In this document: piece by piece, positions 25,279 through 33,344 of the stretch
How positions within the stretch are numbered: the first letter of the stretch is position 1
How the letters are laid out: every line of letters begins with the position of its first letter
DNA from: Paracoccaceae bacterium
GTDB taxonomy: Bacteria; Pseudomonadota; Alphaproteobacteria; Rhodobacterales; Rhodobacteraceae
Assembly: GCA_014872815.1 (NCBI GenBank)
Contig: WKFK01000002.1
Span: 1-64,000, forward strand
DNA: 64,000 nt
Reading direction: 5' to 3'
The notes under the pieces: model-generated
Database searches by the model: none
Told to the model about the DNA's origin: nothing
The model's input: the letters and a program-made list of their open reading frames with translations, nothing else
Translations under genes and position numbers: made by a program

Positions 25279-25764
25279 TCACTCGGCTGCAATGCTGCTC
25301 ACATCCTGCCCACTGGCAGCCATGATCGCCTTGACGATGTTGTGGTAGCCCGTGCAGCGGCAAATGTTGCCTTCCAGATGATGACGCACTTCTGCCTCGG
25401 TAGGCTTCGGATTGTTTTTTAAAAGATCCGCAGCAGACATGATCATGCCGGGGGTACAGAACCCGCACTGCAAACCGTGATGATCCTGAAACGCCTGTTG
25501 CAGCGCATTCAAAGTTCCGTCCGGCGCGGCCTGACCTTCAATGGTGTCAACTGATGCGCCGTCCGCTTCCATCGCCAGCATCGTACAGGCTTTTACGGCA
25601 ACGCCATCTACATGCACGACGCACGCTCCACACTGGCTCGTATCACAACCGACGTGCGTGCCGGTTAGTCCAAGAGTTTCTCGAAGAAATTGACTGAGCA
25701 AAGTGCGTCCTTCGGCATCGCCGGACATTTCTTTGCCGTTCACGGTCATGGTGACCTGTGACAT
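25279..25764 (-). CDS. coxS: Molybdenum hydroxylase 2Fe-2S (small) subunit, CoxS type
   Basis: The 161-residue protein has the two expected iron-sulfur sites: a plant-ferredoxin-like N-terminal cluster ([13 protein letters not shown] ... KAC) and a C-terminal four-cysteine cluster (CGFCTPGM and NICRCTGY). It relays electrons from the molybdenum subunit to the FAD subunit. The ATG ending at 25764 has a strong GGGAGGAG ribosome site. The gap to the coxL gene is 100 nt, longer than elsewhere in the cluster. The 144-nt stretch upstream may hold a promoter for the structural genes. Confidence 0.95.
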   Translation of the reverse strand: MSQVTMTVNGKEMSGDAEGRTLLSQFLRETLGLTGTHVGCDTSQCGACVVHVDGVAVKACTMLAMEADGASVDTIEGQAAPDGTLNALQQAFQDHHGLQCGFCTPGMIMSAADLLKNNPKPTEAEVRHHLEGNICRCTGYHNIVKAIMAASGQDVSSIAAE

Positions 25765-25908
25765 TGGCTCCTCCCACATTGGCTATTGTCATTGGGAACG
25801 AGTAAAGCAGTCGCCCCATCGCTTGAGAAGTTGATATTTGCGCCTTTTCGAAGGAGCGGCGTAGACATTGGTCGTAGCTGCGCATGCAGCACGTCGCCAC
25901 GGTTTTGC

Positions 25909-26895
25909 TCAAATCCCCTTTTCGCGGGGCATTGGACGGATCGGGATTTCCTTCAACAATCCTCCAACGCCCATGGCTGCGATATCATCATGAGACACCT
26001 CAAGACCGCAGATCACGCGCTCTAAAACCCAATCCGCACCATTCAGCGCAGGCGAACGCGCACAGCCGGGCAAACCGATAACGGGCTTCTCCCCTAAGCG
26101 ACCCAAAAATAACAAGTTTCCTGGATCAACCGGCATGCCAAATCGTTCCACGCTACCACCCGCTGCCCGCAAGGCCCGCGGCGCAACATCCATAACGTCC
26201 GAGGTGGCGGAGGCTGTAAGTACGAAGATCACCTCTCCCGGCGCATCCGCTATTGCCTGCGCCAACGGCGCTTCCTGATGTGGCACCAAGACACGCTCGC
26301 TAAGCCTCATGCCCATACGTTCCACCCTGCCCGCCATGGCGCGACGGCCTTTGTCAGAGGGCGTGTCACCAATTGTTGTCTCAATCAAAGTCGCACTTGA
26401 GAAATCTGGGCGCAACAACGAAACGGCGCCGGTCGCAACTGCCGTCGCCCTTTCTAGCGCAGTTGATGGCACAGCGTATGCAATGATCTTGAGAGTCGCG
26501 ATCATGCCATCCGCGTCAACACGATGATAATCAGGCACCGTGGCCACAGTGATCATTGGGTCTATCGCGTTAATTTTGTGCACGATTTCGGCATTGATCC
26601 GCATCAAACCACAGTGATCCGCATAAAGATTGACGCGCCCTGCCCCGGCACCTGTGGCACGAACGCCTTGCACGCCCGCCAACATTGCCTGCGCCAAGCG
26701 GGCGGCAGCCGTGTCTTCGTCAATGTCTCCCTTTTCCAATCGGGCGACCGTTACGTCTCGAAAACCGGCGTTAATCAGAGCTGCGACGTGATCTGCCTCC
26801 AATACTGTGCCTTTAGGGATCCGACGCCCAGCCACCAGCGAATGTGCCAATACAGCGCCCAACGCCTCAGCAATAGGAACCGTACCAAATTTCAT
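25909..26895 (-). CDS. Molybdopterin-binding (MoCF-domain) protein of the Cox cluster
   Basis: The 328-residue protein has an N-terminal part with SAF-like or MoeA-like features (RRIPKGTVLEADHVAALINAGFRDVTVARL) and a C-terminal MoaB/Mog-type domain (about 165-310; EVIFVLTASATSDVMDVAPRAL, PVDPGNLLFLG, GLPGCARSP). Proteins of this kind next to Cox or Xdh genes are thought to help make or insert the molybdenum cofactor. Its start overlaps the XdhC-type stop by 4 nt (ATGA), so the two are translationally coupled. The exact reaction is not known. Confidence 0.8.
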   Translation of the reverse strand: MKFGTVPIAEALGAVLAHSLVAGRRIPKGTVLEADHVAALINAGFRDVTVARLEKGDIDEDTAAARLAQAMLAGVQGVRATGAGAGRVNLYADHCGLMRINAEIVHKINAIDPMITVATVPDYHRVDADGMIATLKIIAYAVPSTALERATAVATGAVSLLRPDFSSATLIETTIGDTPSDKGRRAMAGRVERMGMRLSERVLVPHQEAPLAQAIADAPGEVIFVLTASATSDVMDVAPRALRAAGGSVERFGMPVDPGNLLFLGRLGEKPVIGLPGCARSPALNGADWVLERVICGLEVSHDDIAAMGVGGLLKEIPIRPMPREKGI

Positions 26896-27860
26896 GCCCC
26901 AGCCCTCAGAACTGACACCATCTCACTAAGGATGGAAACGCCAATCTCAGCAGGGCTTGCCGCCCTAATATTAAGACCTATAGGGCCATGGATGCGTGCA
27001 ATTTCATCGTCAGAGAACCCAGCGTCTGCCAAACGTTCCACCCGTTTGGCATGTGTGCGCGTGCTGCCCAGCGCCCCAATGTAAAACGCCTCAGACTTTA
27101 ATCCAATGTGCAGTGCCGGATCATCAAGCTTTGGGTCATGGGTCAACAGAACCAAAGCCGTGCGCGCGTCCAGAGCGATCTTTTTCATGGCCTCGTCAGG
27201 CCAATCGTCCAGAATGGCTTCGCCCGGAAAACGTTCCTCAGAACCAAAAGCGGCGCGAGGATCAACGATGATGGGATCAAATCCTGCAATCCGCGCCATG
27301 GGAACCAACGCCTGCGCAATATGAACGGCGCCCACGACCACCAAACGCAGGGGGGGATTGTGAATGGCGACAAAGCGGCCGTCTTCCTCCACTCCGGATC
27401 GGTCCATACGAAACCGATCCTCAAACCCCTCTTGTGTCAGCGAGCCGCCCCCGGTTTCTGCGTGCGCCACATAAGCGATAGCTTTTCTAGCGGCTCTTGC
27501 GGCAACCAGATCGGCGAGCACATCCTCTGACAAAACCGCACCAACCGGCTCCACCAAGACCTTAATTGTGCCGCCACAAGCCAAACCGACCGCAAAAGCG
27601 TCGCCATCGCTCACTCCAAATTCCAGCAGGGTGCCTTTACCACTGTCGATGGCTTCCATGGCTTCCACCATGACCGCACCTTCTACACATCCGCCCGAAA
27701 CCGATCCTTCGATCTGTCCATCGCCGGAGACAACCATTTGCGCCCCAACACGGCGTGGCGCCGAACCCCAAGTCTGCACGACTGTTGCCAATGCTGCACC
27801 GCGCCCGGCTTGGTGCCACTCCAGCGCCAATTCCGGCGCGCCTTTTAAGGTTTGGTTCAT
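26892..27860 (-). CDS. xdhC: XdhC/CoxF-family molybdenum cofactor maturation protein
   Basis: The 322-residue protein has the XdhC N-terminal domain (GRGAALATVVQTWGSAPRRVGAQM, SGGCVEGAV, GLACGGTI) and the C-terminal Rossmann-like domain (LVVVGAVHIAQAL, ALVLLTHDPKLD, YIGALGSTRTHAKR, HGPIGLNI). XdhC binds Mo cofactor, promotes its sulfuration and delivers it to the apo-enzyme. The ATG ending at 27860 has a GGAGGATG ribosome site; the frame reaching 27917 adds 19 unrelated residues. The two conserved domains are usually encoded together, as here, in alphaproteobacteria. Confidence 0.92.
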   Translation of the reverse strand: MNQTLKGAPELALEWHQAGRGAALATVVQTWGSAPRRVGAQMVVSGDGQIEGSVSGGCVEGAVMVEAMEAIDSGKGTLLEFGVSDGDAFAVGLACGGTIKVLVEPVGAVLSEDVLADLVAARAARKAIAYVAHAETGGGSLTQEGFEDRFRMDRSGVEEDGRFVAIHNPPLRLVVVGAVHIAQALVPMARIAGFDPIIVDPRAAFGSEERFPGEAILDDWPDEAMKKIALDARTALVLLTHDPKLDDPALHIGLKSEAFYIGALGSTRTHAKRVERLADAGFSDDEIARIHGPIGLNIRAASPAEIGVSILSEMVSVLRAGA

Positions 27861-27950
27861 GTCATCCTCCCACAGCGCAGAAACATGGGTGCAGGCCTGA
27901 AAAACAACAAGAGACAATTCCCAGAAAGTGAGGTTTGGGTGTGCGGCATC

Positions 27951-29207
27951 TTATTGAACTCCCTGAAGAAGTCTTGCCTTCTCGCCAATATCATCAGGCC
28001 GAGAGAGCGCCTCTGCCAGCGCTTCGATTGAGGCAATCGAATGCCCAGCCCGGAAACTGTCTACATGGGGCAACATCGCACGAATGCCTTGTGCTTTGGC
28101 GGCAAACCCTTCCCACCGGAGCAGCGGATTCAGCCAGATCAAACGTCGTGCGGACAAGTGCAGCCGCTGCATCTCTTTGGAGAGCGCTTCAGGCGTTCCA
28201 CGGTCCAAACCATCTGTTATCAACAAGACAACAGCCCCTTGCCCCATAACCCGCCGGGACCAATCCCGATTAAATTCGTGCAAGCACTCGCCAATCCGCG
28301 TTCCACCTTCCCAATCCTGCGCTTCCGCTCCGGCTGATGCCATGGCCGCATCAACATCCCGTGTGGCTAAATGCCGGGTGATGTTGGTGAGGCGTGTGCC
28401 AAAAGTGAACCCATGCACACGCGCCCAGCCCGCGCCTTTCTGATTTGCTACAGCATGCAAGAAATGCAGCACCATGCGGCTATATTGGCTCATAGACCCG
28501 GAAATATCACAAATCACCACCAGATTTGGCCACCTGATGCGCTGACTTTTGCGTGCCAATTCAGACAGATCTCCACCTTGGCGCATGGAGTGTCGCATGG
28601 TATTTCGCCAATCCACTTTCGTGCCAAGCCGATCTGCCTTGGTGCGCCGAGACGCAATCGGTTTCACCGGCAAAGTCAGCCGAGCAAGCATGCGCTTGGC
28701 CTGCGCAATTTCGTCTGTGCTCATTTGCTCAAAGTCCAAGGTGCGCAGATTTTCCTCGGAAGACATTGTCAAAGACGCATCTATTTCGATTTCTGTACCA
28801 GCCTCTTCCTGCTCCAGTCCTTCAGGAAGGTCTTGGTTCGCGCCATCCAGCAGAGCTTCCGCCGCTCGTTTTTCGCCGGCCTGCCCCGCCCGATCTTCCT
28901 GAACGCCCTTAACGGCGGGAAGCATCATCGACATCATATGTTCCAAGTATCGCGGATCACGCCAGTAGAGCCGAAAGACTTGTGAGAAAACAGTGCGCTG
29001 CTCAGGACGTGACACAAAACAAGCGTGCAAGGTCCAGTAGAAGTCTTGCTTGCTGGTGAAGCCAGAGGCCTCGACCGCACGAATGGCATCAATCACCCGC
29101 CCCGGCCCAATGGGCAAACCGGCCTTTCGCAAAGCCCGCGCAAACCAGGTGATGTTTTGGGTCAGTTTTGGATTGTCCGGAATTTCGAGCGGGAGGTATT
29201 CAGCCAT
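27951..29207 (-). CDS. coxE: CoxE-like VWA-domain protein
   Basis: The 418-residue protein has an N-terminal CoxE region (IPDNPKLTQNITWFARALRKAGLPIGPGRV) and a C-terminal von Willebrand A domain with the MIDAS motif DISGSMS (about 235-241), GGTRIG and LITDGLDRG. In Oligotropha CoxD and CoxE act together to assemble the CO dehydrogenase active site. It follows the MoxR-type gene, the normal order for a MoxR/VWA chaperone pair. Its start lies just behind a strong GC hairpin that may limit translation; no clear ribosome site is visible. Confidence 0.9.
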   Translation of the reverse strand: MAEYLPLEIPDNPKLTQNITWFARALRKAGLPIGPGRVIDAIRAVEASGFTSKQDFYWTLHACFVSRPEQRTVFSQVFRLYWRDPRYLEHMMSMMLPAVKGVQEDRAGQAGEKRAAEALLDGANQDLPEGLEQEEAGTEIEIDASLTMSSEENLRTLDFEQMSTDEIAQAKRMLARLTLPVKPIASRRTKADRLGTKVDWRNTMRHSMRQGGDLSELARKSQRIRWPNLVVICDISGSMSQYSRMVLHFLHAVANQKGAGWARVHGFTFGTRLTNITRHLATRDVDAAMASAGAEAQDWEGGTRIGECLHEFNRDWSRRVMGQGAVVLLITDGLDRGTPEALSKEMQRLHLSARRLIWLNPLLRWEGFAAKAQGIRAMLPHVDSFRAGHSIASIEALAEALSRPDDIGEKARLLQGVQ

Positions 29208-29210
29208 CGT

Positions 29211-29255
29211 TCAAGACGGGGGGCCAGCCCCCCGTTCCCCCCGGGATATTTAATA
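29211..29255. repeat. GC-rich palindromic intergenic element
   Basis: A perfect 9-bp inverted repeat (ACGGGGGGC, 29216-29224, with GCCCCCCGT, 29227-29235) is followed by a C-run and CGGGATATTT in the 60-nt gap between coxD and coxE. From memory, elements of this look recur between genes in Roseobacter genomes, but only one copy is visible here. Confidence 0.4.
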
Positions 29256-29267
29256 CCAATTGAAGCA

Positions 29268-30176
29268 TCAGGCGGGTTCTAAAGAGGCGCGTGCCTCATC
29301 CAACAGCCGTTTTGCCTCTGAGCCTTGCAGCTTTGCTATGTCGTCCTGGTATTTGAGCACAGCGCCCAACGTGTCCGCGATCACTTCCGGACTGAGCGTC
29401 AGAACATCCAACGCCAACAAACACTTGGCCCAATCAATGGTTTCCGCCACACCGGGTTTTTTGAAGAGGTCTTCCGTGCGTAAACGCTGCACAAATGCCA
29501 CCACCTCACGGCTAAGGCTTTCTGCAGCCTCTGGCGCGCGCGCCTGCAAAATGGCCATCTCTCGGTCAAAATCAGGGTAATCGACCCAGTGATAGAGACA
29601 ACGGCGCTTGAGCGCGTCGTGCACCTCTCGGGTCCGATTTGACGTCACAATCACGATCGGCGGTTGGGGGGCTTTGATGGTCCCAATCTCAGGGATCGTC
29701 ACTTGAAAGTCACTGAGCGCTTCAAGCAGGAAGGCCTCAAACGGTTCGTCGGTGCGGTCCAATTCGTCGATCAACAAAACCGGGGCACCGGCGGGGTCCG
29801 GCTGCATGGCTTTGAGCAGTGGACGTTCAACCAGGTAATCCGGCCCAAACAACTCTTCCTGCAGGGCGCCACGGTCAGTACCGCCGCTGGCTTCGGCAGT
29901 GCGAATGGCCACCATCTGGGCAGCGAAGTTCCACTCATAAACCGCGCTGGAGGCATCGAGACCTTCGTAACACTGCAAACGTATCAAGCTTCGGCCAAGG
30001 GCAGATGACAACGCTTTGGCGATTTCTGTTTTTCCGACCCCAGCCTCCCCTTCCAGAAAAATGGGCCTACCAAGCCGTAGCGCCAAAAAAACAACGGTCG
30101 CCAATGGGCGGCCACACACGTATCCCTCGGCAGCCAAAAGCCTTTGAACGTGATCGATGCTTTGAATGTTCTGCAT
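29268..30176 (-). CDS. coxD: MoxR-family AAA+ ATPase, CoxD type
   Basis: From the ATG ending at 30176 the protein has 302 residues. It shows Walker A GEAGVGKTEIAKAL (about 41-54), Walker B LLIDELDRTDE, sensor 1 VTSNRTREVHDALKRRC and the WVDYPDFDREM segment typical of MoxR proteins. CoxD is an ATP-dependent chaperone needed for sulfuration and copper insertion in the CO dehydrogenase active site; here it should serve the form II enzyme downstream. It is the promoter-proximal gene of the reverse-strand cluster. The ribosome site is weak, and a frame up to 30236 exists, so the start is tentative. Confidence 0.9.
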   Translation of the reverse strand: MQNIQSIDHVQRLLAAEGYVCGRPLATVVFLALRLGRPIFLEGEAGVGKTEIAKALSSALGRSLIRLQCYEGLDASSAVYEWNFAAQMVAIRTAEASGGTDRGALQEELFGPDYLVERPLLKAMQPDPAGAPVLLIDELDRTDEPFEAFLLEALSDFQVTIPEIGTIKAPQPPIVIVTSNRTREVHDALKRRCLYHWVDYPDFDREMAILQARAPEAAESLSREVVAFVQRLRTEDLFKKPGVAETIDWAKCLLALDVLTLSPEVIADTLGAVLKYQDDIAKLQGSEAKRLLDEARASLEPA

Positions 30177-30383
30177 GGGTAGGCCTTTGGCTAAATCTGC
30201 TCTGCTCACGCTGCATCTCGGGCCAACGCACGTCAAGCGCCCCGCCCCGCGACAAAAGTTGTAGAAAATCGCAAGGCGCTCCCAATTTTCGCCGCAAATG
30301 GGCTATAGGGTTTCGTCAAAGGCCGCAAAACAAGGCCAGTTCATCAGGCCAACGCGGCCAGGGGCGTAAGGAAAAACATCGAT

Positions 30384-31328
30384 ATGCAGGACACCGCCAA
30401 CGGCTTTGACACGCCGATGCTTGGATTGTCACGGGATGAATGGCTGGCTCAATTGGAGCAGGTTGCCGAGGCCAACGGGCATTTTCAGCCTCTTGGGAAG
30501 CGTCATTGGGCCACTCTGGTGCAAGAAAAACCCGTGTTGCTGGTCACCTTTGAAACCATTGATAGCATTCATAAACGCGGCGACACCGGCCACCCGCTGG
30601 GCTGGGAACTGGTGCGCGAGTTGGGGTGGTCTCATCTGTGCATCCTGAGTGACGGTGACACGTGGTTTCGCGACCCGGAGGTCATGGCCTATTTTGACCG
30701 TTTGTCGAATGACGGCTTCTTTGATGAGTTCGACGAAGTGGTGTTCTATGGCGCTGGCTCGTGCGGCTATGCGGCGGCGGCGTTTTCAATTGTCGCAGAG
30801 GATGCACAAGTGGTTGCGATCCGCCCTCAAGCCACCCTGTCCCCGCGTATTGCAGGATGGGACAAACGCTTCCCGCAGACGCGCAAAATTGCTTTTGAAG
30901 GGCAATATGGGTTTGCACCAGAGATGGCGGCAGCAGCAGACAGATGTTTTATTATCTACGATCCCAATCAGAGCTTTGACGCGATCCATGCGGCGCTTTT
31001 TGCGCGTGAAAACACAGTTTTGCTGCCGACTCCCAATCTTGGCATGAAACCGGAAGAGGACTTGCTGGACATGCAAATCCTGTACCGGGTTTTGGTGAAA
31101 GCTGGGGCTGGCACGTTGAGCCGCGCGGCATTTTATAAGCTTTACCGCGCCCGTCGGGCACATATGCCCTATTTGGACCGGATTTTGCGTAAGGTGTCGC
31201 AAAAGAAACGTCCGTTTATGACCGCCCTTTTGTGTGCCAACGTGGCGCGCCGCCTCAAAGACCCACGATATCTCCGTCATTTGGATGCGTTGGCTCAGGA
31301 GGCTGATCAAGGACGGCTGGCGAGCTAA
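30384..31328 (+). CDS. Conserved protein with alpha/beta-hydrolase-like nucleophile elbow
   Basis: The 314-residue soluble protein is not assigned to a characterised family. A central segment VVFYGAGSCGYAAAAFS (about 116-132) looks like a strand-elbow-helix with G-x-S-x-G-type spacing (GAGSCG), and it is followed by VVAIRPQATLSPRIAGWDKRF, reminiscent of alpha/beta-hydrolase topology. The C-terminal third is basic and helical. I recall Roseobacter homologues carrying the label phosphoadenosine phosphosulfate reductase, but none of the CysH cysteine motifs is present, so I do not adopt it. It is divergent from coxD and followed by a hairpin. Confidence 0.6.
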   Translation: MQDTANGFDTPMLGLSRDEWLAQLEQVAEANGHFQPLGKRHWATLVQEKPVLLVTFETIDSIHKRGDTGHPLGWELVRELGWSHLCILSDGDTWFRDPEVMAYFDRLSNDGFFDEFDEVVFYGAGSCGYAAAAFSIVAEDAQVVAIRPQATLSPRIAGWDKRFPQTRKIAFEGQYGFAPEMAAAADRCFIIYDPNQSFDAIHAALFARENTVLLPTPNLGMKPEEDLLDMQILYRVLVKAGAGTLSRAAFYKLYRARRAHMPYLDRILRKVSQKKRPFMTALLCANVARRLKDPRYLRHLDALAQEADQGRLAS

Positions 31329-31332
31329 AACC

Positions 31333-31358
31333 TGCGCAAAACCACTCAGTTTTGCGCA
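31333..31358 (+). terminator. Hairpin after the orphan gene
   Basis: TGCGCAAAAC (31333-31342) pairs with GTTTTGCGCA (31349-31358) across 6 nt, directly after the stop codon. There is no T-tract, so termination strength is unclear. Confidence 0.5.
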
Positions 31359-31400
31359 CAAAGGCTAGCCACTGGTCGCGGCTTTGTGTAAGCCGCGCCT

Positions 31401-32444
31401 ATGACCCAAAATCTGACCATTGCCCGCCCCGATGATTGGCATCTGCATCTGCGCGATGGCGCGATGCTGCAAGCTGTCCTGCCTGAAACCGCGCGTCACT
31501 TTGCCCGTGCAATCATTATGCCCAATTTGGTGCCGCCGGTTGTGACCGGGGCGCAGGCTGCGGCCTACAAAGACCGCATAATGGCCGCTCTGCCAGATGG
31601 CATGAACTTTGAGCCTCTGATGACGCTGTACCTGACCGAGGACAGCGATCCAGAAGATATTGCGGCGGCCCATGCGACCGGTTTGATCAAGGCCGTCAAA
31701 CTCTACCCCGCAGGCGCAACCACCAACTCTGCCAGCGGCGTGTCAGATTTCAAAAACGTGCGCGCATCGCTGGAAAAAATGGCCGAGATTGGCCTGCCGC
31801 TCTGTGTGCATGGTGAAGTCACCCATCATGACGTCGATATTTTTGACCGCGAGGCGGTCTTTATCGACAAGGTACTTGATCCAATTCGCAAAGCGACACC
31901 GGGTCTGCGCGTGATTATGGAGCATATCACAACCAAGGACGGTGTTGCGTATGTGCAGGATCATGCGACCGATCTGGGCGCAACAATCACAACGCACCAC
32001 CTGATCATCAACCGCAACCATATCCTCGTGGGCGGGATCAAACCGCACTATTACTGCCTGCCTGTGGCGAAGCGCGAAGAACACCGTTTGGCGCTGCGTG
32101 CAGCGGCAACCTCTGGCGATGCGCGTTTCTTCCTTGGCACCGACAGCGCACCGCATCTGGATGGCGACAAAGAGAGTGCTTGTGGATGCGCCGGGTGTTT
32201 CACCGCGACCAACACCATGGCGCTTTTGGCACATGTTTTTGAAGAAGACGGCGCGCTCGACAAGCTGGAAGGCTTTGCGAGCCGCAATGGTCCTAACTTC
32301 TACGGCCTGCCGGTGAACGAGGAGACCATCACGCTGGTGAAGAACGAACAAGCCACTGACTTCCCCGACAAAATCGAGAGCGCCAATGGGCCGGTCACCG
32401 TGTTTGATCCGGGCTACGACGTGTTCTGGACTGTTGCTGACTAA
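31401..32444 (+). CDS. pyrC: Dihydroorotase
   Basis: The 347-residue protein is a class II (E. coli PyrC-type) dihydroorotase, which closes carbamoyl-aspartate to dihydroorotate in pyrimidine synthesis. It begins [15 protein letters not shown] with the HLH zinc ligands, and continues with [10 protein letters not shown], the lysine region [20 protein letters not shown], and FLGTDSAPH with the catalytic aspartate. Length and motifs are complete. The next gene, pyrE, follows after 26 nt, so the two are one transcription unit. Confidence 0.96.
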   Translation: MTQNLTIARPDDWHLHLRDGAMLQAVLPETARHFARAIIMPNLVPPVVTGAQAAAYKDRIMAALPDGMNFEPLMTLYLTEDSDPEDIAAAHATGLIKAVKLYPAGATTNSASGVSDFKNVRASLEKMAEIGLPLCVHGEVTHHDVDIFDREAVFIDKVLDPIRKATPGLRVIMEHITTKDGVAYVQDHATDLGATITTHHLIINRNHILVGGIKPHYYCLPVAKREEHRLALRAAATSGDARFFLGTDSAPHLDGDKESACGCAGCFTATNTMALLAHVFEEDGALDKLEGFASRNGPNFYGLPVNEETITLVKNEQATDFPDKIESANGPVTVFDPGYDVFWTVAD

Positions 32445-32470
32445 AAAATCCGCTGCCAAAGGATATCCAA

Positions 32471-33151
32471 ATGATCCCAACCGCCTTCCCGCCTAAAGAA
32501 GAAATCGCCCGTCTGACAGCCCGCATGTTGCTGGAAATTGGTGCCGTGAACTTCAACACCGACGAGCCATATACGCTGGCCTCTGGTCTGCCGAGCCCAA
32601 GCTATATCGACTGCCGCAAGCTGATTTCCTTCCCGCGCATCCGTGCGACTTTGATGGATTTCATGACCGTCACTGTGATGCGCGAAGCTGGGTTTGAGGC
32701 GTTTGACAACATCGCAGGTGGGGAGACCGCAGGCATTCCTTTTGCCGCGTTGGTGGCCGAGCGCATGGCGCTCCCGATGACTTATGTCAGAAAGAAACCA
32801 AAAGGTTACGGCAAAAACGCGCGTATCGAAGGCGCGATGAGCGAAAGCGAGCGCGTGCTGTTGGTGGAAGACCTGACCACCGATGGCGGCTCCAAACTGT
32901 CCTTTGTCGATGCGATCCGTGAAACTGGCGCGACCTGTGGCAACACAGCGGTGATTTTCTACTACGACATCTTCCCGGAAACGGAGAAGACGTTGGGCGA
33001 TCACGGCGTGGCGCTGCACTACCTCTGCACCTGGTGGGATGTTCTGGCGGAAGCCAAGGCGCAAGGTGTTTTCTCGGAAGAGACGCTGAACGAAGTAGAG
33101 AGCTTCCTAAAAGGCCCACGCGCCTGGCAGGAAGCCCGCAAAAACGCCTAG
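32471..33151 (+). CDS. pyrE: Orotate phosphoribosyltransferase
   Basis: The 226-residue enzyme joins orotate and PRPP to give orotidine monophosphate. The PRPP-binding signature [14 protein letters not shown] (about 132-145) and the [19 protein letters not shown] loop are clear. The protein carries the N-terminal form found in alphaproteobacteria ([37 protein letters not shown]). It forms an operon with pyrC; the 193-nt gap to dnaB suggests separate transcription of that gene. Confidence 0.96.
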   Translation: MIPTAFPPKEEIARLTARMLLEIGAVNFNTDEPYTLASGLPSPSYIDCRKLISFPRIRATLMDFMTVTVMREAGFEAFDNIAGGETAGIPFAALVAERMALPMTYVRKKPKGYGKNARIEGAMSESERVLLVEDLTTDGGSKLSFVDAIRETGATCGNTAVIFYYDIFPETEKTLGDHGVALHYLCTWWDVLAEAKAQGVFSEETLNEVESFLKGPRAWQEARKNA

Positions 33152-33254
33152 GGTTTCGGCGGAAAACTGACCATTATTGAGGTTTAATCACGCCTCAAAA
33201 CCACAAGATGTTGACGCAACAGCGCCCGTCCTGACAATATCGGGGCGGGCGAAG

Positions 33255-33263
33255 TTATCCACA
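33255..33263 (+). promoter_or_regulatory. DnaA-box consensus upstream of dnaB
   Basis: TTATCCACA, a perfect match to the DnaA-box consensus, lies about 82 nt before the dnaB start, followed at once by the related GATCCACAA. It may let DnaA act on dnaB transcription. One 9-mer alone is weak evidence. Confidence 0.45.
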
Positions 33264-33344
33264 GGCGATCCACAAAAACATACAAGTTGCCCAGTTTGAG
33301 ACCGCTGGTTTAGAACCTGTCGGGTGGGGCAATTGGGGACAGAG

